Assembly: GCA_964483585.1 (NCBI GenBank)
Contig: CAZABH010000016.1
Span: 1 to 64,000, forward strand
Length of the DNA stretch: 64,000 nucleotides
Direction: 5' to 3'
Source: SZUA-430 sp964483585
GTDB lineage: Bacteria > Pseudomonadota > Alphaproteobacteria > Micropepsales > Micropepsaceae
The notes beneath the pieces were generated by a model. That model was not told the DNA's origin. It searched no databases and worked only from the letters and a program-made list of their open reading frames with translations. Shown in pieces: positions 1 to 7,264 of this stretch (the stretch's first letter is position 1; every line of letters begins with the position of its first letter). The translations under genes were made by a program, and so were the position numbers.

Positions 1-1602
1 CAGCTGCGACGGGAACTCGACGAAGTCGCGTTTCACGTTGGTACCCGATAGCGTGGGGTAGGACACGTTCGAGAGCAGGCCGTGCAGGGCGTGCCCGAAC
101 TCGTGGAACAGCGTGGATGCATCGTCCCAGGAAATGAGGACGGGTTCGCCGGGCTTGGCCTTGATGTAGTTGCAGTTGTTGGAGACGATCGGGCGCTGCT
201 CGCCGCGGAAGCGTTCCTGTGCCCTGTAGTCCGTCATCCAGGCGCCGGAGTTCTTGCCGGCACGCGCAAACGGGTCGAAGTAGAACAGCCCGACCTGCTT
301 GCCGTTGCGCCGCACATCATAGACCGACATGTCGGGGTGGAAGACCGGGATGCCCGAGAGCTTGACGAAGTCGAGGTCGAAGACCTGCTTGGTGGCCCAG
401 AGCATGCCTTCGAAGATCTTGTCGAGCTGCAGGTATTCCTTCACCTCGTTGCGGTCGATGTTGTACTTGGCCTTGCGGACCTTCTCGGCATAGTAGCGAT
501 AGTCCCACGGTTCGATCTTGATCTTTGCGCCTTCAGCGTCGGCGATGGCTTGCATGTCGGCGACTTCTTCCTTCACCCGGCCGACGGCTGCCTTCCAGAC
601 CTTGGTCATCAGGTTCATGGCGTTTTCCGGTGTCTTCGCCATGTTGTTGTCGACCATCCAGTGCGCGTGGGTCGGGAAACCCAGCATTTTTGCGCGTTCG
701 GCGCGCAGCTTCAGGATCTCGGAGATGATCTTCCTGTTGTTGTGCTCGCCGGGGTTGTCGCCTCGGTTGACCCACATGCGCCAGCCCTTCTCGCGAAGCT
801 CTCGGCGGTCGGCGTAGGTGAGGAAGGGTTCCATCGATGAGCGGGTGTTGGTGAAGACCCACTTGCCGGGCATCTTGCGTTCGGCTGCGGCCTGGGCTGC
901 GGCGTCACGCATGGGCTGAGGCAGGCCAGCGAGGTCGGCCTCGGCGTCGATGACGAGGGTGTAGGTTTCCTCGTCATGGAGCTGGTTCTGGCCGAACTTC
1001 GTATAGAGCGAGGCGAGCTTGCCGTTGATCTCCTTCAGACGCGCCTTGTCTTCGGCACCGAGGGCAGCGCCGCGGCGAGCGAAGCGGTCATAGTGCACCT
1101 CGACGAGGCGCAGCTGCTCGGGTGTCAGGCCCTCGGTCGCGCGGTTGTCGTAGACCGTCTTGATTCGCTGGAAGAGAGCATCGTTCTGGATGATCTCGTC
1201 GCTGAAGGCCGAGAGGATGGGCGCCATGTCCTCCTCGATCTTCTGCATCTCTTTGTCGTTCAGGTTCGAGGTGTAGACGTAGAAGAAGTTGCTGGCGCGT
1301 CCCAGGGGGCGACCGACGTCCTCGAAGGCTTCGATGGTGTTGGCGAATGTGCCCATCGAGCGCTGTGCGGTGATGCGCTTGATTTCTTCCCTTGCGAGGT
1401 CCATGCCCTTCAGAAGGGCGGGCTTGAAGTCTTCCTTGCGGACAAGGTCAAACCTGGGAAGCCCACCGTGCGGACCTTTCCATGTGTCGAGGAGGGGGCC
1501 CAGCGATGTCGTCTTTGCGTCTGCGTCCATTGTCATGCCCGTGGTGGAGATCGAGAGTGCGGCCGTGGCGGCTGCGCCCTTCAGGAAGGTGCGTCGTTCC
1601 AT
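1..1602 (-). CDS. dcp: M3 family metallopeptidase (peptidyl-dipeptidase Dcp-like), N-terminal part
   Basis: Zinc oligopeptidase that cleaves dipeptides or short peptides from protein fragments. The reading frame starts at ATG 1602 and runs off the left edge, so only about 534 residues are visible; the family is usually near 680-700. The zinc motif HEFGHALH lies at residues 500-507 (H500, E501, H504), the usual position for M3. The N-terminus MERRTFLKGAAAATAALS is a twin-arginine signal with a short hydrophobic stretch, so the enzyme is probably exported folded to the periplasm, whereas E. coli Dcp is usually regarded as cytoplasmic. The third zinc ligand should lie beyond the window. Dcp versus oligopeptidase A cannot be separated here; the HEFGHALHGL form favours Dcp. 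Confidence 0.9.
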   Translation of the reverse strand, partial: MERRTFLKGAAATAALSISTTGMTMDADAKTTSLGPLLDTWKGPHGGLPRFDLVRKEDFKPALLKGMDLAREEIKRITAQRSMGTFANTIEAFEDVGRPLGRASNFFYVYTSNLNDKEMQKIEEDMAPILSAFSDEIIQNDALFQRIKTVYDNRATEGLTPEQLRLVEVHYDRFARRGAALGAEDKARLKEINGKLASLYTKFGQNQLHDEETYTLVIDAEADLAGLPQPMRDAAAQAAAERKMPGKWVFTNTRSSMEPFLTYADRRELREKGWRMWVNRGDNPGEHNNRKIISEILKLRAERAKMLGFPTHAHWMVDNNMAKTPENAMNLMTKVWKAAVGRVKEEVADMQAIADAEGAKIKIEPWDYRYYAEKVRKAKYNIDRNEVKEYLQLDKIFEGMLWATKQVFDLDFVKLSGIPVFHPDMSVYDVRRNGKQVGLFYFDPFARAGKNSGAWMTDYRAQERFRGEQRPIVSNNCNYIKAKPGEPVLISWDDASTLFHEFGHALHGLLSNVSYPTLSGTNVKRDFVEFPSQL

Positions 1603-1721
1603 GCGTTGGAGTTCCCCTGTCAGTGCCCGCAGGACGCAGGCCGTTGCCGCATATTAGCGAAATCGGGGGGGAGGCTGCCAAGGGGATTGTCAGTGGTGTG
1701 TGAATTGTCGGTTTTTTGCCC

Positions 1722-1749
1722 TTGATCGCCTCCGCGCGATGCGTAGTTT
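1722..1749 (+). promoter_or_regulatory. possible promoter of the SET-domain gene
   Basis: TTGATC at 1722-1727 and TAGTTT at 1744-1749 are separated by 16 bases and lie 33 bases before the GTG start. It is a weak match to the sigma-70 pattern and is offered only because it is the best candidate in the 179-base divergent gap. Confidence 0.3.
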
Positions 1750-1781
1750 GCGCTGAAACTCAATGATCGAAGAGAGGCTGC

Positions 1782-2186
1782 GTGCGAACCTATCCGTCCG
1801 TCGAGGTGCGTGTCATGCCCGGCCGGGGGCGCTGCGTGTTTGCGACGCGGGACATTGCGCAGGGCGAATTGCTGATCGCCGATCCCATCATCGTCGTTCC
1901 CGGTGACCAGTCAGACTTTACCGATCAGACCACGGTCGGGCGCTATGTGTTCCAGTGGAACGAGGACGATGATCTGTGCGTCGTTCTGGGCTACGGCAGC
2001 CTTCTCAACCACGGTTTGCCCGAGAACGTGTCGCTCGTGTCCAACTACAAGGACCAGACGATGGAGTTCTATGCCCTGAACGACATCAAGGCCGGTGAGG
2101 AGTTGGTCTATGATTATGGGCACGAGGTCGATGAGCTCGTGTCCTATTATGGCATTCCCAGAGAGGCCGCCGAGGCCGGCCGGTAG
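1782..2186 (+). CDS. small SET-domain protein
   Basis: A 134-residue protein that is essentially one SET domain. It has the N-terminal GRGRCVFATRDIAQGE segment (about residues 14-29), the central GYGSLLNHGLPENV motif (SAM-binding NH, about 71-84), and the C-terminal KAGEELVYDYG segment carrying the conserved tyrosine (about 104-114). SET proteins transfer methyl groups from SAM to lysine; the bacterial target is not predictable here. No Cys-rich post-SET segment is visible. The GTG start at 1782 is chosen because AGAGAGG (1771-1777) sits just upstream; the ATG at 1763 is in another frame. It stands alone between the divergent peptidase gene and the gamma-glutamyl cluster. Confidence 0.8.
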   Translation: MRTYPSVEVRVMPGRGRCVFATRDIAQGELLIADPIIVVPGDQSDFTDQTTVGRYVFQWNEDDDLCVVLGYGSLLNHGLPENVSLVSNYKDQTMEFYALNDIKAGEELVYDYGHEVDELVSYYGIPREAAEAGR

Positions 2187-2286
2187 GCTTTTTCTCCCGC
2201 TCAGGCCACAGGGTGGTTGCGCCGGGGCTCGGCCGCCATAGTATCATGCCCGAGAAGGGCGTGCCTGCAACGGGGAGGGGTTTTTC

Positions 2287-3654
2287 ATGGATCCGCGCAG
2301 CGTCAGGACTGCAGCAGATGCGCGTGCCATTGTCGAGCAGCGCGGCCTTTCGCATGTCAAGGTTGGTGTCTTTGACGTCGATGGCATCCTGCGCGGCAAG
2401 TATATGGGGCGCGAGAAGTTCTTTTCAGCGCTGGAAAAGGGCTTCGGGTTTTGCGATGTGGTTCTGGGGTGGGATTCAAACGACCAGCTTTATGACAACG
2501 TCAAGCTGACGGGCTGGCATACGGCCTATCCGGACGCAAATGTGCGGGTGCTGCCTGAGACCTGCAGGGCTGTGCCGCTCGAGGGGAACATGCTCATGTT
2601 CCTCGGCGAGTTCGAAGGTGCGGCTGAGGCCTGTTGCCCGCGTGGCTTGCTGCGGCGTGTGCTGCAGCGGGCAGCGTCAATGGGCTTTTCGGTTTCCGCG
2701 GCTGCGGAGTTCGAATTCTTCCTGTTCGAGGAGACGCCGCATTCCGTCCGCGAGAAAGGCTATCGCAACCTTCGCAACATCACGCCGGGGTTTTTCGGCT
2801 ATTCGACGTTGCGTTCGTCGGTGCATGCGGAGTTCTATCACGATCTTCTGAGCCTGTGCGCGGGGATGGATTTCCCGCTTGAGGGGCTGCATACGGAGAC
2901 GGGGCCCGGTGTGCTGGAGGCGGCGATCGTGCACTGCGATGCGCTCGAGGCGGCTGACCGTGCGGCCCTGTTCAAGACCTATTGCAAGGTGCTGGCGCAG
3001 CGACGTGGCTGGATGGCGACCTTCATGGCCAAGTGGTCGCGGGACTGGCCGGGGCAGTCGGGGCACTTGCACATGTCGCTCAAGGACCGGGATGGGCAGA
3101 GCGCCTTCTTCGATCCAAGCCAGCCTCACGGCATGTCGCAGGCCATGCGCTGGTTCGTGGGCGGTCAACAGAAGCTGATGCCGGAACTGCTGTCCATGAT
3201 CGCGTGTACGGTCAATTCCTACACGCGGCTGATCCCCGGGTTCTGGGCGCCGACCGATGCAACGTGGGGTGTGGAAAACCGGACCTGTGCCCTGCGGGTG
3301 ATCAAGGGCTCGGCCAAGAGCCAGCGGGTCGAGTACCGGATCGCCGCTGCCGACATCAATCCCTACATCGCTCTGGCCTGCGCGATCGGATCGGGGCTGT
3401 GGGGGATCGAAAACAGGATCGAGCCGGACGCCCCGATCACAGGCAATGCCTACGAGCGAAGTTTCCCGGCGGATCGCGCATTGCCTGTAACGCTTGCAGA
3501 AGCGGCGGGGCGCCTGGAGGCGTCGCAGGCGGCGCGTGCGCTTTTCGGCGATGCGTTCGTCGAGCACTATGCTGCGACGCGCACATGGGAAGAGCGGGAG
3601 TTCCGCAAGGCCATCACCGATTGGGAGATGGCACGTTATTTCGAAATCATCTGA
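2287..3654 (+). CDS. glutamine synthetase family protein (gamma-glutamylamine ligase-like)
   Basis: A 455-residue member of the glutamine synthetase fold, in the shorter PuuA/GlnT/IpuC-like group rather than housekeeping GlnA. Such enzymes use ATP to join glutamate to an amine. The beta-grasp N-terminus (VKVGVFDVDGILRGKYM) and the catalytic core are intact: metal ligand E141 in AAEFEFF, the TETGPGVLEAA acidic loop, H260/H262 in GHLHMS, and E349/R351 in EYR. A strong GGGGAGGGG Shine-Dalgarno (2272-2280) precedes ATG 2287. The aldehyde dehydrogenase gene starts 8 bases after the stop, so the two are co-transcribed. The amine substrate is not deducible from sequence alone. Confidence 0.88.
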   Translation: MDPRSVRTAADARAIVEQRGLSHVKVGVFDVDGILRGKYMGREKFFSALEKGFGFCDVVLGWDSNDQLYDNVKLTGWHTAYPDANVRVLPETCRAVPLEGNMLMFLGEFEGAAEACCPRGLLRRVLQRAASMGFSVSAAAEFEFFLFEETPHSVREKGYRNLRNITPGFFGYSTLRSSVHAEFYHDLLSLCAGMDFPLEGLHTETGPGVLEAAIVHCDALEAADRAALFKTYCKVLAQRRGWMATFMAKWSRDWPGQSGHLHMSLKDRDGQSAFFDPSQPHGMSQAMRWFVGGQQKLMPELLSMIACTVNSYTRLIPGFWAPTDATWGVENRTCALRVIKGSAKSQRVEYRIAAADINPYIALACAIGSGLWGIENRIEPDAPITGNAYERSFPADRALPVTLAEAAGRLEASQAARALFGDAFVEHYAATRTWEEREFRKAITDWEMARYFEII

Positions 3655-3662
3655 GGGGCATC

Positions 3663-5051
3663 ATGTCCGACATTGTCTGCATTTCACCGATCGACGGGCG
3701 GGAGGTTGCGAGACGGCCCATTGCCAGTGATGCGCATATTGCCGCCACGCTCAAGGCGTCGCGCGAGGCGCAGAGCGCGTGGGCCCAGGTTCCCCTGAAT
3801 GAGCGGTGTGCTGCGGTGCTGCGCTTCCTCGATGCCATGCTTTCCCTGAACCAGGAGATCGTGCCCGAGCTTGCGCAGCAGATGGGCCGGCCTGTGAGGT
3901 TCGGTGGCGAGTTCCGCGGGTTCGAGGAGCGCGTGCGCTACATGGTGGCGATCGCGGAGGACTCGCTCAAGCCTGTCATGCCTGCGGATCCGAAGCCCGG
4001 GTTCAGGCGCATGATCAAGAGGACGCCGGTCGGCATCGTGCTTGTCATTGCGCCGTGGAACTATCCCTATCTGACGGCCGTCAACACGATCGCGCCGGCG
4101 CTGATTGCTGGGAACTCGGTCATTCTGAAGCATGCCTCGCAGACGATCCTGGTGGGCGAACGGTTCGAGCAGGCAATGAAAGCGGCGGGCCTGCCCAAGG
4201 GGCTCTTTGCCAACATTGTGCTGGGTCATGAGCAAACGACGAAGCTGCTGGCTTCGGGTTGCGTCAATCACGTGAATTTCACGGGGTCGGTGGCGGGCGG
4301 CAAGGCGATCGAGCGTGCGGCGGCCGGGACGTTCACGACCATGGGGCTCGAGCTTGGAGGCAAGGATCCGGCCTATGTGCGGGCGGATGTGAACCTCGAG
4401 CATGCGATCGAGAACCTGGTCGATGGGGCGTTCTACAATTCGGGGCAGTGCTGCTGCGGGATCGAGCGCATCTATGTGGATGCTTCGGTCTATGACCGCT
4501 TTGTCGACGGGTTTGCGAGCCTCACGCGGAAGTATGTGCTTGGCAATCCCATGGATGAGGCCACGACACTGGGCCCGATGGCGCATACGCGTTTTGCCGA
4601 CCTGGTGCGCCATCAAACGGCCGAGGCGCTGGCCAAGGGTGCGCGCGGGTTGATCGATGCGAAGGGGTTTGCAGCGAACCGGGAGGGGACGCCGTATCTT
4701 GCGCCGCAGGTGCTGACGCAGGTCGACCACTCGATGTCGGTCATGATGGAGGAAAGTTTTGGCCCGGTCGTCGGCATCATGAAGGTGCAATCGGACGAGG
4801 AGGCGATCCGGCTGATGAATGACTCGCCCTATGGCCTGACGGCTGGCATCTGGACGAGCGATGTCGAGGCGGCCGAGCGCATCGGGGACCGGATCGAGAC
4901 GGGGACCGTGTTCATGAACCGCTGCGATTATCTGGATCCAGCGCTCGCGTGGACGGGCGTGAAGGATACGGGGCGCGGGGCGTCGCTGTCGCCGATCGGC
5001 TATGAGATGCTGACGCGGCCGAAATCGTATCACCTGCGTCACCAGATCTAA
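3663..5051 (+). CDS. NAD(P)-dependent aldehyde dehydrogenase
   Basis: A 462-residue aldehyde dehydrogenase oxidising an aldehyde to the acid. The general base is E230 in MGLELGGKDP. The nucleophile is in SGQCCCG; by alignment with the family GQxC pattern it is C264, although three cysteines stand in a row (263-265). The motifs IAPWNYP and EESFGPVVGI are also present. The open frame extends upstream into the ligase gene, but the real start is ATG 3663 with GAGGGG 5 bases before it (3654-3659). Context suggests it oxidises a gamma-glutamylated amino-aldehyde or a related aldehyde. Confidence 0.9.
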   Translation: MSDIVCISPIDGREVARRPIASDAHIAATLKASREAQSAWAQVPLNERCAAVLRFLDAMLSLNQEIVPELAQQMGRPVRFGGEFRGFEERVRYMVAIAEDSLKPVMPADPKPGFRRMIKRTPVGIVLVIAPWNYPYLTAVNTIAPALIAGNSVILKHASQTILVGERFEQAMKAAGLPKGLFANIVLGHEQTTKLLASGCVNHVNFTGSVAGGKAIERAAAGTFTTMGLELGGKDPAYVRADVNLEHAIENLVDGAFYNSGQCCCGIERIYVDASVYDRFVDGFASLTRKYVLGNPMDEATTLGPMAHTRFADLVRHQTAEALAKGARGLIDAKGFAANREGTPYLAPQVLTQVDHSMSVMMEESFGPVVGIMKVQSDEEAIRLMNDSPYGLTAGIWTSDVEAAERIGDRIETGTVFMNRCDYLDPALAWTGVKDTGRGASLSPIGYEMLTRPKSYHLRHQI

Positions 5052-5066
5052 CGCTGCGAAAGTGCC

Positions 5067-6224
5067 ATGAACCAGACATCGAACTGGAATTACCCGACCA
5101 GCGTGCGCTTCGGCGCGGGGCGCATCGCCGAGCTTGCGGATGCCTGCAAAGCCAACGGCATCACGCGGCCGCTGTTTGTCACCGATCCCGGACTGGCAGC
5201 CTTGCCGATGACGCAGATGGCGTTGGGGGCACTGAAGGCGGCGGGACTGGGGTCTGCCTTGTTTTCAGAGATCCGGTCGAACCCGGTCGACAGCAATGTC
5301 GAGGCCGGTGTGCGCGCGATGCGGGCCGGGCTTCACGATGGCGTTGTGGCTTTTGGCGGCGGGTCGGCGCTCGATGTCGGCAAGGTCATTGCGTTCATGT
5401 CGGGCCAGACGCGTCCCATGTGGGATTTCGAGGATGTCGGCGACTGGTGGACGCGGGCTGATCCGAAGGGAATAGCGCCGGTCATTGCGGTGCCGACAAC
5501 ATCGGGAACAGGCTCCGAGGTCGGGCGGGCTGGCGTCATCACGCATGAGGCGTCTCATACCAAGAAAGTCATCTTCCATCCAAAGATGATGCCTGTCGTG
5601 ACGATCTGCGATCCGGTGCTGACGGTGGGGCTACCGCCTTCGATCACGGCGGCGACGGGCCTTGATGCCTTTGCGCATTGCCTTGAGGCCTATTGTGCGC
5701 CCGGGTTCCATCCGTTGGCGGATGGGATTGCCGTCGAGGGCATGCGTCTGGTCAATGCCAATCTCGAGCGTGCGGTTTGGCGCGGGGATGATCTCGAGGC
5801 GCGTGGCAACATGATGGCGGCAGCGGCCATGGGCGCGACAGCGTTCCAGAAGGGGTTGGGTGCCATCCATGCGTTGTCGCACCCCGTTGGCGCCGTGCAT
5901 GACACACATCATGGGCTTACCAATGCGGTGTTCATGCCCTATGTGCTGGTTTTCAACCGCAAGGCCATCGAGGGGCGGATCGAGCGCCTGGCGGCCTATA
6001 TCGGCTTGACGGCTTCTTTCGATGCGTTTCTCTCGCGCGTGCTTGAGTTGCGGCAAGCGGTCGGTATTCCGCACACGCTTGCGGGATTGCAGGTGGGGCG
6101 TGCGAAGGCGGATCTGATCGCCGAGATGGCCGTAGTCGATCCGACAGCCGGGGGCAATCCCGTGCCGCTGGACATTGCTGGTGCGCGAACGATTTTCGAT
6201 ATGGCGCTTGAGGGCCGTTTGTGA
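5067..6224 (+). CDS. iron-containing (group III) alcohol dehydrogenase
   Basis: A 385-residue group III alcohol dehydrogenase interconverting an alcohol and an aldehyde with NAD(P). The nucleotide-binding GGGSALDVGK motif (about residues 97-106) and the loop PTTSGTGSEVGRAGVI are clear. The metal-binding half contains GLDAFAHCLEAY and the His-rich LSHPVGAVHDTHHGLTNA, the usual iron or zinc ligand region. It follows the aldehyde dehydrogenase by 15 bases. An alcohol and an aldehyde dehydrogenase side by side suggest two-step oxidation of a terminal alcohol to an acid. Confidence 0.9.
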   Translation: MNQTSNWNYPTSVRFGAGRIAELADACKANGITRPLFVTDPGLAALPMTQMALGALKAAGLGSALFSEIRSNPVDSNVEAGVRAMRAGLHDGVVAFGGGSALDVGKVIAFMSGQTRPMWDFEDVGDWWTRADPKGIAPVIAVPTTSGTGSEVGRAGVITHEASHTKKVIFHPKMMPVVTICDPVLTVGLPPSITAATGLDAFAHCLEAYCAPGFHPLADGIAVEGMRLVNANLERAVWRGDDLEARGNMMAAAAMGATAFQKGLGAIHALSHPVGAVHDTHHGLTNAVFMPYVLVFNRKAIEGRIERLAAYIGLTASFDAFLSRVLELRQAVGIPHTLAGLQVGRAKADLIAEMAVVDPTAGGNPVPLDIAGARTIFDMALEGRL

Positions 6225-6305
6225 TGCGCTGTGCGCGGGATTGTGCTGTACACTGACGAGTGATTCCGCCGTGGGCGGTTGTCTGATCCATGCGGGAACT
6301 ATTCC

Positions 6306-7172
6306 ATGAGCGCGCTGCGCCTGCTTGTTGTCGAGGGAAATACGGCCGAGGGTCGCGAACGCCATCTTGCGGTCGGCGGGCGGGTTGCCAGTGAGCGTTA
6401 CGCCGATGTGCTGCGCGGCCTTGCGCCGGGAGCACGGGTGGATGTGTGCTTTCCCGCCGATGCTGGCGCGAACCTGCCGGAGCGCGCCGGGATCGAGGGT
6501 TATGACGGTGTAGCGATCACGGGATCGTCGCTGAACATCTACGATCTTGGCCCCTCGATCATGCGGCAGATTGAATTGGCGCGGGCGGTATTCGAAACCG
6601 ATACGCCGTTCTTCGGTTCGTGCTGGGGGTTGCAGGTGGCAACGGTTGCGGCCGGCGGGACTGTGCGGCGCAATCCGAAGGGACGCGAGATCGGGTTCGC
6701 ACGTGGCATCTGCCTGACAGAGGCGGGCGAGGAGCACGATCTCTTCTGGGACAAGCCCACGGTGTTCGATGCAATCACGGTGCATCTTGACGAGGTCGAA
6801 GACACGGCGCGTGGAACCACGATCCTGGCGACCAACGGCTGGAGCGCGGTGCAGGCGGCCGAGATCAAGACGCGGCGCTGCACGTTCTGGGGCGTGCAGT
6901 ATCACCCGGAATATTCTTTCACGGACATTGCTGCCGTGTTGCGGCGGATGAAGGCGCCCTGCGTCGAACAGGGGTTGTTCAAGGGCGACGGCGATCATGC
7001 TGCCTATGTCGAGGGGCTTGAAGGCCTTGAGCGGAACCCTGCCGACCTGGCGCTTGGCTGGCAGCATGGGCTGAGTGCGTCTGTCACCGAGGAGGCGCAC
7101 CGTTCGCGCGAGCTGAAAAACTGGATCGAGCGCTTGGTGCTGCCGACGCGTGCGAAGCGCGGGCGGGGGTAG
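6306..7172 (+). CDS. class I glutamine amidotransferase / gamma-glutamyl amide hydrolase-like protein
   Basis: A 288-residue stand-alone GATase1 domain. The triad is visible: nucleophile C106 in FFGSCWGLQ, H200 and E202 in GVQYHPEYS; ITGSSLNIYD is the oxyanion-side segment. No synthetase domain is attached. As the last gene of a cluster headed by a gamma-glutamyl ligase it may hydrolyse the gamma-glutamyl bond at the end of the route, as PuuD does for gamma-glutamyl-GABA; that role is inference. ATG 6306 is preferred over an in-frame TTG at 6279 because the homologous start MSALRLLVVEG begins there. The 81-base gap from the previous gene allows either co-transcription or a weak own promoter. 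Confidence 0.82.
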   Translation: MSALRLLVVEGNTAEGRERHLAVGGRVASERYADVLRGLAPGARVDVCFPADAGANLPERAGIEGYDGVAITGSSLNIYDLGPSIMRQIELARAVFETDTPFFGSCWGLQVATVAAGGTVRRNPKGREIGFARGICLTEAGEEHDLFWDKPTVFDAITVHLDEVEDTARGTTILATNGWSAVQAAEIKTRRCTFWGVQYHPEYSFTDIAAVLRRMKAPCVEQGLFKGDGDHAAYVEGLEGLERNPADLALGWQHGLSASVTEEAHRSRELKNWIERLVLPTRAKRGRG

Positions 7173-7264
7173 GGGCTGCGGGTGCCGGACAGCACGCGCG
7201 TTACCCAGCCGCGTTGCGGCTGGACGCGCTTGGCTTCCTGGATGACGGTGAAGGGTGCATGGGG

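Noticed and set aside
82..1725. Plus-strand open frames 82-840 and 976-1725
   Set aside because: Both are opposite the M3 peptidase gene, whose HEFGH motif and Tat signal show the minus strand is the coding one.
3684..5042. 452-codon minus-strand open frame opposite the aldehyde dehydrogenase
   Set aside because: Same shadow composition and fully covered by a convincing gene on the plus strand.
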